Below are positions 51,483-59,523 of a stretch of DNA of 64,000 bases, in pieces. The stretch's first letter is position 1. Each line of letters starts with the position of its first letter. A program made the position numbers and the translations under genes. The notes under the pieces are model-generated. The model searched no databases. It saw only the letters and a list, made by a program, of their open reading frames with translations, and was not told where the DNA came from. Source of the stretch: HR10 sp964615335 (GTDB taxonomy: Bacteria > Acidobacteriota > Blastocatellia > HR10); contig CAZTMT010000005.1 in the NCBI GenBank assembly GCA_964615335.1, positions 127,829 through 191,828 on the forward strand, in the 5' to 3' direction.

Positions 51483-52340
51483 ATGATCTCGCGCATCGCA
51501 TGCAGGGGGAAGCGGCTCGGCGGACTGCTGTTGAGCGGGATGCTCCTGGTGGGCTTTCCGGCGCGCGCTCGGCAGGAGAGCCTTTCTCTCCGGGCTGCGC
51601 AAAGCCCCGCGGCGCTCCCGTTTAGCGAAGGGGAGCGACTTGTCTATCAAGCCCGCTATGGGAAGGCGATCCTCTCGGGTGTCGTCGGGCGCCTCACGCT
51701 CTCTTTCGGACGCTCTCAGGAGCGTCCGCTTCTGGGAGCGTACTATCTCCGTGCGGAAGCCGTCTCCGAGGGCTTTCTCGTGAGTCTCTTGGGTATCCGC
51801 GTGGAGGATGTCTTCGAGTCTTTCGTGGATCCGCAGGATTTCAGCGTGCTCCGAACGCGGAAGCAGCTCTCGGAAGGAGCCAGGTGCAGTTTCCACCTGG
51901 CTCTCTTCGATCGGGCCAGCGCCTCGGTCACTTACGTCACGCGGGATCTCACCAAGCCGCAGGATCCGCCTCAGGTGAAGCAGAGCGCGACGCGCCCATG
52001 GGTGCAGGACATTCTCTCAGGCATCTACTACGTGCGCCTGCGCCCGCTTGTGCCCGGAAGCGTGTTGCGCTTCCCGATCAGCGACGAGGGCGAGACGTAT
52101 GATGTGGAGATCCTGGTGCATGAGGCTGAGGAGATCGAGACGCCGCGCGGGCGTGTTCCGGCCATTCGCGTCGAGCCGCTCGTCTTCGGGCCGGGACGGC
52201 TGATCCGCAAAGAGGGCCAGATGCTGATCTGGTTCAGTGCCGATTCGCGGCGCGTGCCCCTTTTGGCGCGCGTTCGCGGTGGGTTCGGGACGATCCAGGT
52301 GCAGTTGGTCCAGGAAGAGCCCGGAGCGCCCTCTTCGTGA
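51483..52340 (+). CDS. DUF3108-type periplasmic protein
   Basis: 285 residues from the ATG at 51483, with AAGGAG eight bases upstream. The signal peptide ends near ARARQE. The first part of the mature protein (LPFSEGERLVYQARYGKAIL, SGVVGRLTLSF) and the later part (GSVLRFPISDEGETYDVEIL, RVEPLVFGPGRLIRKEGQM, IWFSADSRRVPLLAR) match DUF3108, a beta-rich family of unknown role in the periplasm. The stop overlaps the possible GTG of the following FHA gene (GTGA), suggesting coupling. Function cannot be stated. Confidence 0.75.
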   Translation: MISRIACRGKRLGGLLLSGMLLVGFPARARQESLSLRAAQSPAALPFSEGERLVYQARYGKAILSGVVGRLTLSFGRSQERPLLGAYYLRAEAVSEGFLVSLLGIRVEDVFESFVDPQDFSVLRTRKQLSEGARCSFHLALFDRASASVTYVTRDLTKPQDPPQVKQSATRPWVQDILSGIYYVRLRPLVPGSVLRFPISDEGETYDVEILVHEAEEIETPRGRVPAIRVEPLVFGPGRLIRKEGQMLIWFSADSRRVPLLARVRGGFGTIQVQLVQEEPGAPSS

Positions 52341-52351
52341 GAGCCCGTGAT

Positions 52352-53629
52352 ATGTCGAACGCCTCGGATGTCCGGAGCGAACATCAGATGCAGATTCGCG
52401 TCATCCATGTGAGTGGGGGATGGGCGGGACGGCGGGAGGTCTTCTCTGGCGAGCGCATCACGTTCGGACGCGCGGCCGACAACGATGTGCGTTTGAGTCC
52501 TCAAGATGTGCGCGCCTCGGCGCATCATGCTGTGCTTCTGGTCTCCGAGGAGGGCCTTCTGGTGGAGGATCTCCAGAGCACCAATGGGACGTACGTGAAC
52601 GGCGTGCGCGTTTGGCGGGCTCCGGTTCGCAGCGGAGATCTTCTGCAGTTCGGGCGTCGAGGACCATGCGTGCGGATCGAGATCGTGGCTCCGGAATCTC
52701 CCGAGATTCCGCAGACGGAGCCGACGCTTGTAGATCTCGGGACATCCCCTTCGGCATGGCGCGTGGGGTACGCGACCGTGCAGATGATGATCGAGCAGGC
52801 GCTGCGGCGTTCTTCCCGCCTGTGGTGGCGGTGGACTCTGGGTTTCGCCCTCGGCGTCATGGTTGTGATCGGCCTGATCCTGGGGTGGCTCTGGCGCGGC
52901 GAGCGCGTTCGTCCTTCGGCGCCCGAGCCGGAGAATGTGTTCTCGCAGATCGCGGAGCGGCAGGGAGCGGCGGTTGTCTTGATCCAGCATCATTTTCGCC
53001 TGCTGGATGCTCGGGGGCGCGAAATCAGCTCGGCCGTGAGCGAAGGTTCGGGCTTCGCCCTGGATCCGCGCGGATTGATCGCCACGAACTATCACCTGGT
53101 GCGCCCCTGGGAATTCGAGGCGCGATTTGCGGGGGAGTCCGCCCGAGCCGTCTCGCAATCGCTGCGCGTGATCTTCGCCAACCGATCGCCCGCGGAGGCT
53201 TTGGACGCGCGGCTGGTCCGAGGGTCGCCGGAGATGGACCTGGCGCTGTTGAAAGTGGATGCGCCCGGACCGTTTCCGGCCGTCCGGGAACTGGAGACCG
53301 ATCTCTCGCGCCTGCGGCAAGGGGATGAGGTGGCCATTATTGGTTTTCCGCTCGGCTCCGCCCTGCTGCAGACGACGGGCCAGCCGCGAGCGACGACGAC
53401 ACTCATCCGCAGTACGTTGGGCAAGGTGAGCCCGACGCTGCTGCAACTGGATGCGCCCGTCATTCAGGGATATAGCGGCAGTCCCATCTTCAATCGCGAG
53501 GGCAAGGTCATCGGAATTGTGACTGCTCGATTGAGCGAACGCGAGGGACTCATGGATCCGAGCATCCGTTCGATCGGACTCGGAACACCCGCTCGATTCC
53601 TCGCTGAACTTCTCAAGGAGGTCCCATGA
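52352..53629 (+). CDS. FHA-domain / trypsin-like serine protease membrane protein
   Basis: 425 residues. FHA domain at about 13-100: GERITFGRAADNDVRL, ASAHHAVLLVSEEGLLVEDL, STNGTYVNGV. One transmembrane helix follows (LGFALGVMVVIGLILGWLW, about 155-175). The rest is a chymotrypsin-fold domain with the triad His in IATNYHLV, Asp in PEMDLALLKV and Ser in QGYSGSPIF, like DegP-type proteases but without a PDZ domain. The FHA faces the cytoplasm and the protease faces outward. The fusion suggests phosphothreonine signalling linked to an envelope protease. GTG 52337 or ATG 52352 could start it. Its stop overlaps the aminotransferase ATG. Confidence 0.85.
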   Translation: MSNASDVRSEHQMQIRVIHVSGGWAGRREVFSGERITFGRAADNDVRLSPQDVRASAHHAVLLVSEEGLLVEDLQSTNGTYVNGVRVWRAPVRSGDLLQFGRRGPCVRIEIVAPESPEIPQTEPTLVDLGTSPSAWRVGYATVQMMIEQALRRSSRLWWRWTLGFALGVMVVIGLILGWLWRGERVRPSAPEPENVFSQIAERQGAAVVLIQHHFRLLDARGREISSAVSEGSGFALDPRGLIATNYHLVRPWEFEARFAGESARAVSQSLRVIFANRSPAEALDARLVRGSPEMDLALLKVDAPGPFPAVRELETDLSRLRQGDEVAIIGFPLGSALLQTTGQPRATTTLIRSTLGKVSPTLLQLDAPVIQGYSGSPIFNREGKVIGIVTARLSEREGLMDPSIRSIGLGTPARFLAELLKEVP

Positions 53630-54792
53630 CGATCGCAGAGTTTCATCCTCCACGACGGCTCTTGTTAGGTCCCGGCCCCAGTCCCGTGGAAGATCGTGTC
53701 CTTCGGGCCTTGGCTTCCCCAGTTCTGGGCCATCTCGATCCAGCCTTTTTAGCCTGCATGAATGACGTGCAGAGCCTGCTGCGCTATGTCTTTCAGACGC
53801 AGAACCGCGTCACGTTTCCCGTCTCCGGAACCGGCACGGCGGGAATGGAAGCGGCTCTGGCGAATCTGCTGGAGCCTGAGGAGGAAGTGATCATCGGCAT
53901 TCATGGATTCTTCGGTGAGCGAATGTATGAGATGGCCGTGCGCTTGGGGGCGCGCCCTCTTCGTGTCGAGGCCCCCTGGGGGCGTCCTCTGGATGAGCGT
54001 CAGATCAAGGCGGCGCTGGATCGTTCGCAGGCGCGGGTCGTCTGCCTCGTCCATGCGGAGACCTCAACCGGTGTGTTGCAACCGCTTGAGCCGATCGCTC
54101 AGCTTGTCGCCGAGCGAGAGGGGATTCTCATCGTGGATGCTGTGACGAGCCTCGGAGGGCATCCCGTGGGCGTGGATCAGAACCATATAGGCGTCTGCTA
54201 TTCGGGTTCGCAGAAGGCTCTCAGTTGTCCTCCCGGCTTGGCCCCGATCACCTTCTCCGAACGGGCCCTGGAGAAGGTCCGTCACCGGAAGGTGAAGGCG
54301 CCGAGCTGGTATCTGGATGTCTCGCTGATCGAGCGGTACTGGGGGAGCGAGCGCTCCTATCACCACACGGCTCCCATCAACATGAACTATGCCTTGCGCG
54401 AAGCCCTGCGTATGGTCGCCGAAGAAGGGCTGGAGGCGCGATGGCGGCGGCACGAGCAGAACGCCCGAGCGCTCTGGGCTGGGTTGGAAGCGATGGGATT
54501 ACAGCTTCTGGTCCCGCGCGAGTATCGGCTCTGGACGCTCACGACGATTTGCGTCCCTGAGGGCGTGGATGAAGCGCGCGTGCGCGCCCGCTTGCTCGAG
54601 GAGTTTCAGATTGAGATCGGCTGTGGCCTGGGGCCGCTTCGCGGGAAGATCTGGCGCGTGGGTCTGATGGGAGCTGGCAGTACGCGCCAGAATGTTGTGC
54701 TCTTTCTGAGCGCCCTGGAGAGCGCCCTGCGCCGCGAGGGCTTCCGGTGCGAATCCGGCCTGGCCGCCGCCCTGGAGGTGTATGGAGCGTGA
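53626..54792 (+). CDS. Class V aminotransferase (serine--pyruvate / alanine--glyoxylate type)
   Basis: 388 residues, PLP enzyme of the SGAT family. Lys in CYSGSQKALSCPPG is the Schiff-base residue. Conserved text: LLLGPGPSPVEDRVLRAL at the N-terminus, PVSGTGTAGMEAALANLLEP, VHAETSTGVLQPLEPIA, IVDAVTSLGGHPV. It probably interconverts serine, alanine or aspartate with glyoxylate or pyruvate. The ATG overlaps the preceding stop (ATGA). It is convergent with the M16-like gene, seven bases apart. The substrate cannot be chosen from sequence alone. Confidence 0.9.
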   Translation: MTIAEFHPPRRLLLGPGPSPVEDRVLRALASPVLGHLDPAFLACMNDVQSLLRYVFQTQNRVTFPVSGTGTAGMEAALANLLEPEEEVIIGIHGFFGERMYEMAVRLGARPLRVEAPWGRPLDERQIKAALDRSQARVVCLVHAETSTGVLQPLEPIAQLVAEREGILIVDAVTSLGGHPVGVDQNHIGVCYSGSQKALSCPPGLAPITFSERALEKVRHRKVKAPSWYLDVSLIERYWGSERSYHHTAPINMNYALREALRMVAEEGLEARWRRHEQNARALWAGLEAMGLQLLVPREYRLWTLTTICVPEGVDEARVRARLLEEFQIEIGCGLGPLRGKIWRVGLMGAGSTRQNVVLFLSALESALRREGFRCESGLAAALEVYGA

Positions 54793-54799
54793 AGGGTTC

Positions 54800-56179
54800 T
54801 TATCTTTCCGGCAGGACGTTCACGCTCCCGAAGGCCTTCAGGGCCTCCGCGAACTCGTGATCGCGCCCGACCAGCACGATCAGCAGATCTTGTGGGGAGA
54901 GATAGCGCTCGGCCACGCGCTTGACATCTTCGCGCGTCACTTGCTGCAGGCGTTCGGGCAGCTTCTGCACGTAGTCTCGACCCAGACCGTGAAGCTCGAT
55001 CAGATGTAACGCGTGGACGATCTCTCGCGGAGTCTGCACGGAGCGTTCCCGCCAGCGCCGTCCGGCCTCGGCCAGCTCCTCATCTGTCGGCCCGTGAGAA
55101 CGCATCTCGGTGAGGATGTGCAGCGCCCGCTCAATGGCCAAGACGACGCTCTCTCGGGGAACCGCCAGAGAGAGCAGAAACGGACCTCGATGCGTGCGAA
55201 GTTCGAATCGGCAACTCACGGAGGAGAGAGTGCCGGGGAATTCTCGTGCGTATCGGAAGCACAGCGCTTCGGCCAGGATGAGAGCCGGGAAATAATCTTC
55301 GGAAAAGCGCTCAAGTCCGAAGGAACCCAACCGCAGGTGAACCAGAGGAGCTTCGGGAAAATCCCGGATCATAATCCGCACGCCCTGAGCCGGTGTCGGA
55401 ACGACGAACGTCGAGGGAGCGATCTTCCCTTTGAGTAAGGCTCCGAAGTACGGACGGATGAGGGGCATCACTGCGGATGGGGAGAACGGGCTGAAGATGA
55501 TGAGCGTCGCATTGTTGGCGATGAAGAAACGGGCGTGGTGGCGCGCGAGATCCAAAGGCGTGATCGTCGCGATCTCCTCGGGCAACCCTTCGGAGGGGCG
55601 CGCATAGGGATGCGGGTGATAGAGCGCGCGATACCAGAGGGCATCGGCGAGTGCGGCCGGATCGCTCGATTTGGCCTTCACTTCTTCGAGGAATTGCTCT
55701 TTCAAGGCGGCTACCGCTTCGGCGTCAAATGTCGGCCGCGAGACGACGCGCGCCACAAGGCGAATGAGTTCGGGCAAGCCGCGCGCCGGAGCTTCCACAG
55801 TGATCGTCGTCGAGTCCCAGGTGACTTCCGTCTGCACTCTCGCTTCCAGGGCGGCGAGCCGTTCCCTCAGGGTTGTTCCACTCAGGTCCTCCGCCCCGAG
55901 CCAGAGCGCGCGCGCCGTCAAGGCCGCTGTGCCTGATTTCCCCGCGCGATCGAAGGCCGCACCGCTTTTGATCATGAGGCTGAGGATCGCTTCGGAGGCT
56001 CCCGGCCGCTCCAGGACGATGACCTGCAGTCCGTTGAGAAGCTGATCGTAGTAAGCGTTCGGGAGAGAGGACTCATCCGCTCGTTGCGCCACCGGATGAG
56101 CCCTCAGGCTCCCCCCCAGAAGGCATGCGCTCATGAGCGCACCCATCATCCTTCGTGCCGCGTGCGACCATCGGTTCAT
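54800..56179 (-). CDS. M16-family peptidase-like protein lacking the zinc motif
   Basis: 459 residues from the ATG at 56179, with AAGGAGAGAG upstream; longer frames lack a site and a signal peptide. The signal peptide (MMGALMSACLLGGSLRAH) exports it. The M16 fold is recognisable from NGLQVIVLERPGASEAILSL, KSGAAFDRAGKSGTAALTAR, VARVVSRPTFDAEAVAALKE, and the second half RLGSFGLERFSEDYFPALIL, ERYLSPQDLLIVLVGRDHEF. The HxxEH zinc motif expected after GTAAL is replaced by RALWLGAED, so it is probably non-catalytic. Such M16B-like subunits usually pair with an active partner, but no second M16 gene is adjacent. Confidence 0.8.
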   Translation of the reverse strand: MNRWSHAARRMMGALMSACLLGGSLRAHPVAQRADESSLPNAYYDQLLNGLQVIVLERPGASEAILSLMIKSGAAFDRAGKSGTAALTARALWLGAEDLSGTTLRERLAALEARVQTEVTWDSTTITVEAPARGLPELIRLVARVVSRPTFDAEAVAALKEQFLEEVKAKSSDPAALADALWYRALYHPHPYARPSEGLPEEIATITPLDLARHHARFFIANNATLIIFSPFSPSAVMPLIRPYFGALLKGKIAPSTFVVPTPAQGVRIMIRDFPEAPLVHLRLGSFGLERFSEDYFPALILAEALCFRYAREFPGTLSSVSCRFELRTHRGPFLLSLAVPRESVVLAIERALHILTEMRSHGPTDEELAEAGRRWRERSVQTPREIVHALHLIELHGLGRDYVQKLPERLQQVTREDVKRVAERYLSPQDLLIVLVGRDHEFAEALKAFGSVNVLPER

Positions 56180-56220
56180 GACTCGCTCTCTCCTTTTGGC
56201 TTGCAGCAGTCCCGCCCGAT

Positions 56221-56493
56221 CTATCTGCGGACGCGCGATTTTCGACGGCTCTTCCGGGCGGGCACCTGAGGCCCCGAGCGCGTCCACGTGAGCTGGAACT
56301 CCAGCTCTTCCTCGGTCGGCCCGCGCTCGTGTTCGATGCTGATCCGCGCGCGTGCCGGAACACGGACGCGCTCGCCCGCCACGGCGATGCGAAAATCCTT
56401 CCCCTGTTCCAGAGCGTCGGCCAGGCGACGCAGCTTCGCGATGAAGAGCTTCCGGGGATACTCCCTCTCTACATCTCGCGGCTTCTTCCGCAT
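56221..56493 (-). CDS. Amphi-Trp domain-containing small protein
   Basis: 90 residues from the ATG at 56493 with AGAAGGAG upstream. The conserved part is REYPRKLFIAKLRRLADALE, FRIAVAGERVRVPARARISI and EELEFQLTWTRS, which matches the amphi-Trp fold (short alpha-beta proteins ending in an aromatic E-L-E-F-Q-L-x-W strand). Basic residues dominate the C-terminus (ARKSRRKSRVRR). Role unknown. It lies between the M16-like and the SGNH-type genes in the same direction, and the three may be co-transcribed. Confidence 0.7.
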   Translation of the reverse strand: MRKKPRDVEREYPRKLFIAKLRRLADALEQGKDFRIAVAGERVRVPARARISIEHERGPTEEELEFQLTWTRSGPQVPARKSRRKSRVRR

Positions 56494-56514
56494 GCTCCTT
56501 CTCCGCGTGTGTGT

Positions 56515-57561
56515 TCACGGACAGGTCCCCCCCTCTAAGAACCAGCACTTTGTATAGGGCGACGTCTTGAAGAACTTCAGCAGAAGGGAGCCGACCTTAT
56601 ACTGGCCAGAGGGTGAGGGATGAGTCCCATCGTCTTGAAAATCCTCCCGCTCCCAGGTCAATCCGTCCGATCGGGGATTCGTCCCATCGGCCCAGAGATA
56701 AGGCCCCCAGCCGATCCACGGCGCGACCGTATTGTAATTGAGATCCCCGGCGAGAGGATGTATGAGACCACTGCGCATCTGTTCGATCTGAGCCTGAATC
56801 ACCCATTTCACGGCGAATCCGGACTCGTAAGCATACGGCTCTGGATTCAGCGGAGTCGTGGCATATCCGGCATAGATGCGGCTGGAGAGAAAAACCAATC
56901 GGATATTCGGGTATCGAATCGCGAGAGAGCGAATGATATTGCCCAGTTGGGCGACTAACTGATACGCGTCGGCCTGAGCGGAAGGAAGCGAGATCGTGGG
57001 ACGGGGATTGGCTACCTTCACCCACGCGATTTGTACTTGCTTCTCGCTCAATCCTTGTGGGGCCAGAAGCGTATCGCGGATTCGATCGTAATCCGGATCG
57101 GTCGGCGAGTCCCAATACGCAGCCGATCGGCCCCCCATCGCCCCATTGACGATTCGCAGAGCCGTCTTCCGCACGGCAGGATCGGCTGCCGCTTGTCCCA
57201 TAAAGGACCAGGGAGCGCAGGAGCGATCTCCGCGAGGAGAGCAGAACTCTTGGGCCGTATTCGACATGCCAATGGAAAGGAGCACATATGTTCCATTCGG
57301 ATCTGGCTTTCCTTGCGGGTCGAGCGGCTGAACGCTTCGAGCGCGCTGCAGACCTATGGCCGCGTGATCCTCCGGTTCGACGTTCTTTCCTTCCGGATAC
57401 AGCCCTCCAGGGAAACCTCGATAGGTCCCCATCCCCAGATCATTAAGAGGAACGTAGCGCCCGTCGTCTTCCCGGATCGTGGGCTGATTTCTGGCGGGGA
57501 GTACGAGGGCACCTACCGCAAGGAAGCTCGCCAGGATGACTCGGCGAGAGGCGCAAAGCAT
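56515..57561 (-). CDS. Secreted SGNH/GDSL-like hydrolase domain protein
   Basis: 348 residues from the ATG at 57561, which has GAGGAGGGAG upstream; the frame continues upstream but into basic, unlikely text. The signal peptide (RRVILASFLAVGALVLPA) is clear. SGNH-like features: SIGMSNTAQEF with a Ser in the first block, NGAMGGRSAAYW as a second block, and the C-terminal DDGTHPSPSGQYKVG supplying Asp and His. It is longer than typical GDSL esterases. The substrate is unknown. It is divergent from the LOG-like gene, with two candidate promoters between them. Confidence 0.75.
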   Translation of the reverse strand: MLCASRRVILASFLAVGALVLPARNQPTIREDDGRYVPLNDLGMGTYRGFPGGLYPEGKNVEPEDHAAIGLQRARSVQPLDPQGKPDPNGTYVLLSIGMSNTAQEFCSPRGDRSCAPWSFMGQAAADPAVRKTALRIVNGAMGGRSAAYWDSPTDPDYDRIRDTLLAPQGLSEKQVQIAWVKVANPRPTISLPSAQADAYQLVAQLGNIIRSLAIRYPNIRLVFLSSRIYAGYATTPLNPEPYAYESGFAVKWVIQAQIEQMRSGLIHPLAGDLNYNTVAPWIGWGPYLWADGTNPRSDGLTWEREDFQDDGTHPSPSGQYKVGSLLLKFFKTSPYTKCWFLEGGTCP

Positions 57562-57588
57562 AGTTTTCTCCCTCCTCACGAGAAGGGA

Positions 57589-57617
57589 ATGATAATCTGA
57601 GATCTGCGTCGTGTCAC
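57589..57617 (-). promoter_or_regulatory. Candidate promoter of the SGNH-type gene
   Basis: Minus strand GTGACA (57617-57612), 17-base spacer, TATCAT (57594-57589), 28 bases before the start codon. Confidence 0.5.
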
Positions 57618-57645
57618 GTCGCCCCTGCTGTCTCCGCTGTTCTCT

Positions 57646-57675
57646 TTGATCGCGTCGCGAATTTGTTGCTAAAAT
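57646..57675 (+). promoter_or_regulatory. Candidate promoter of the LOG-like gene
   Basis: TTGATC at 57646-57651, 18-base spacer, TAAAAT at 57670-57675. Transcription would start near 57682, which argues against the ATG at 57674 and for the ATG at 57689. Confidence 0.5.
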
Positions 57676-57688
57676 GGTGTTTTTGCGT

Positions 57689-58201
57689 ATGGGGGAGAAG
57701 ATACTGCGGCGCGTGATTGTCGGAGTCATGGGGGGGGCGCACTGTGATCCCGCGACCTATGAGGCGGCGCGTCGCGTGGGGCGGCTCATCGCCGAGCGCG
57801 GGGCGATCCTGCTCTGCGGGGGAATGGGAGGAGTCATGGAAGCCGCCGCGCGCGGAGCTGCCGAAGCAGGAGGGCTCACCCTCGGCATTCTCCCTGGGGG
57901 AAACGCGTGGGAATCGCCTCCGAACCCCTATATTCAGATCGCGATCTTCACGGGTTTGTCCGAAGCGCGCAACGTCATCAATGTCCGATCTTCGGACGTC
58001 GTCATCGCGATCGCCGGGGGGTATGGTACGCTCTCGGAGATCGCTCTGGCCTTGAAGGTGGGGAAGCCGGTCGTCCTCTTGCACTCCTGGCGCTTCGAGT
58101 CACCTTCCCCAGAGGCGGAAGGGGTCGTGCGCGTCGCCCAGACACCGGAGGAGGCGGTGGCGCTCGCCTTCGAGTTGATTTCTGCTTCGGCTCGCACGTG
58201 A
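57689..58201 (+). CDS. LOG-like / TIGR00725-family protein
   Basis: 170 residues. Rossmann-like lysine-decarboxylase-family (LOG) fold: VIVGVMGGAHCDPATYEAAR, then ILLCGGMGGVMEAAARGAAE (the GGGxGxM-type nucleotide loop), LTLGILPGGNAW and VIAIAGGYGTLSEIALAL (the PGGxGTxxE-like motif, here AGGYGTLSE). Some family members are cytokinin-type phosphoribohydrolases, but the TIGR00725 branch is uncharacterised. The start at 57689 is chosen because the promoter -10 overlaps the earlier ATG; a GTG at 57713 is another option. Confidence 0.8.
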   Translation: MGEKILRRVIVGVMGGAHCDPATYEAARRVGRLIAERGAILLCGGMGGVMEAAARGAAEAGGLTLGILPGGNAWESPPNPYIQIAIFTGLSEARNVINVRSSDVVIAIAGGYGTLSEIALALKVGKPVVLLHSWRFESPSPEAEGVVRVAQTPEEAVALAFELISASART

Positions 58202-58216
58202 CCTCAGGAGGCGGGG

Positions 58217-58966
58217 ATGAAGACCTATCGAGCGATCCTTTTCGATCTCTTCGATACGATTGTGGATTTCCATCCGGAGCGCCTGCCAACGGTCTCCGTA
58301 GGGGGAGAGACGTTCCCGTCCACCAGTGGAGCCGTCTACGAGGTCCTTCGCGCGCAAGCGCCGCAGCTCTCTTTCGAAGCGTTCTATGAGGCTTTTCGCG
58401 AATCGTGGCGTCGGATCGAGGCGCGTCGGAAGGAAGAGTTGCGCGAGTATCCCTCTCAGGTGCGATTCCGCGTGCTGCTGGAGCTTCTGGGGCTGGATTC
58501 CGTGGCCGAGGAGTTCGTCGAGCGCCTCGTGCAGGCGCATATGCAGACGTGGGCGCGCGGGGCCGAGCTGCCGGAAGCGCATCGCCGTCTCCTCCAGCGC
58601 GCCCAGGAGCGCTATCGGTTGGGCCTTGTTTCGAACTTCGATCATCCTCCGACGGCGCGGCGTCTTTTGCGCGAGTTTGGGATTCACGATCTCTTCGAGG
58701 TGATCCTCCTCTCGGCCGATGTCCCCTGGCGCAAGCCTCACCGGGAGATCTTCCTTCAAGCGCTGGCGCGCTTGGGCGTCTCGGCGCGCGACGCGCTCTT
58801 TGTCGGAGATACGTTCGAAGCCGATATCCTCGGGGCCAAGAGCATTGGCATGGATGCCGCGTGGGTGAATCGGCGCGGCGAGGACGTCCCAGACGAGGTC
58901 GTGGATCCCGACTATGTCCTCTCGCGCCTGGAGGATCTGGGTCCCCTGCTCGGCCTCTCCCCATAG
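58217..58966 (+). CDS. HAD-superfamily hydrolase
   Basis: 249 residues, with AGGAGGCGGGG before the ATG. HAD motifs in order: AILFDLFDTIVDF (nucleophile Asp and DxDxT-like DLFDT), GLVSNFDHPP (motif II Ser), PWRKPHREIFLQAL (motif III Lys) and ALFVGDTFEADILGAKSIGM (motif IV Asp pair). The cap domain lies between motifs I and II and is helical, as in the phosphoglycolate phosphatase-like subfamily. The substrate is unknown. It lies 15 bases after the LOG-like gene. Confidence 0.88.
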   Translation: MKTYRAILFDLFDTIVDFHPERLPTVSVGGETFPSTSGAVYEVLRAQAPQLSFEAFYEAFRESWRRIEARRKEELREYPSQVRFRVLLELLGLDSVAEEFVERLVQAHMQTWARGAELPEAHRRLLQRAQERYRLGLVSNFDHPPTARRLLREFGIHDLFEVILLSADVPWRKPHREIFLQALARLGVSARDALFVGDTFEADILGAKSIGMDAAWVNRRGEDVPDEVVDPDYVLSRLEDLGPLLGLSP

Positions 58967-58974
58967 TGGTACCG

Positions 58975-59514
58975 TCACTCCCCCTTAGGAGGAGAAGCGC
59001 CCAGGTCGCGGAGGCGCTGACGGGCGCGATCGGCCAGTTCGTGGTCGGGGAATTCTTCGATCACGCGTTGATAGAGTTCAAGGGCCAGCTCGCGCCGACC
59101 GGTCTGGCGGTAGACCTCGCCGAGCAGGTAATACACTTCCGCGATGCGCGAGAAGGCCGGATGATCGCGCACGATATTTTGCAGACGTCCTTCGGCCGCC
59201 TTCCACTTCTTGCGCTTGATGTAGAAGCGCGCGACGTCCAGATCGTGTTGAGCAGCGCGTTCGAGTTCGGGGTTGCGGGGATCCAGCAGAGGGCCGCGCG
59301 AGACGCTCCCTTGCGGCAGAGCCGGAAGATGCAGCAGAAGCAGAAGCAGTCCCAAGCTTCCGATGCGCCGCGCGAATCGGCGAGCTATCGCCCCGGCGCC
59401 GCGCCCGATGTTCGGCGAGATCGCAGATCTCGCGAAGACCTCACCGGAGAGCATCCGGGAGATCCGCGCCGACCTCCCGTTGCTTTTCACCTCGTTACTC
59501 CTTCGATCGCGCAT
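58975..59514 (-). CDS. TPR-containing outer-membrane assembly-like (BamD/YbgF-type) protein
   Basis: 179 residues from the ATG at 59514. A basic N-terminus precedes a hydrophobic export segment (LGLLLLLLHLPALPQG, about residues 54-69), so the mature part begins late, and an inner start cannot be excluded. Two or three TPRs follow: YIKRKKWKAAEGRLQNIVRD, HPAFSRIAEVYYLLGEVYRQ, LELYQRVIEEFPDHELADRA. The final segment resembles BamD/YbgF TPR domains, which act in outer-membrane assembly. It sits nine bases after mtnP and probably belongs to its operon. Confidence 0.65.
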   Translation of the reverse strand: MRDRRSNEVKSNGRSARISRMLSGEVFARSAISPNIGRGAGAIARRFARRIGSLGLLLLLLHLPALPQGSVSRGPLLDPRNPELERAAQHDLDVARFYIKRKKWKAAEGRLQNIVRDHPAFSRIAEVYYLLGEVYRQTGRRELALELYQRVIEEFPDHELADRARQRLRDLGASPPKGE

Positions 59515-59523
59515 AGGCCGCTC

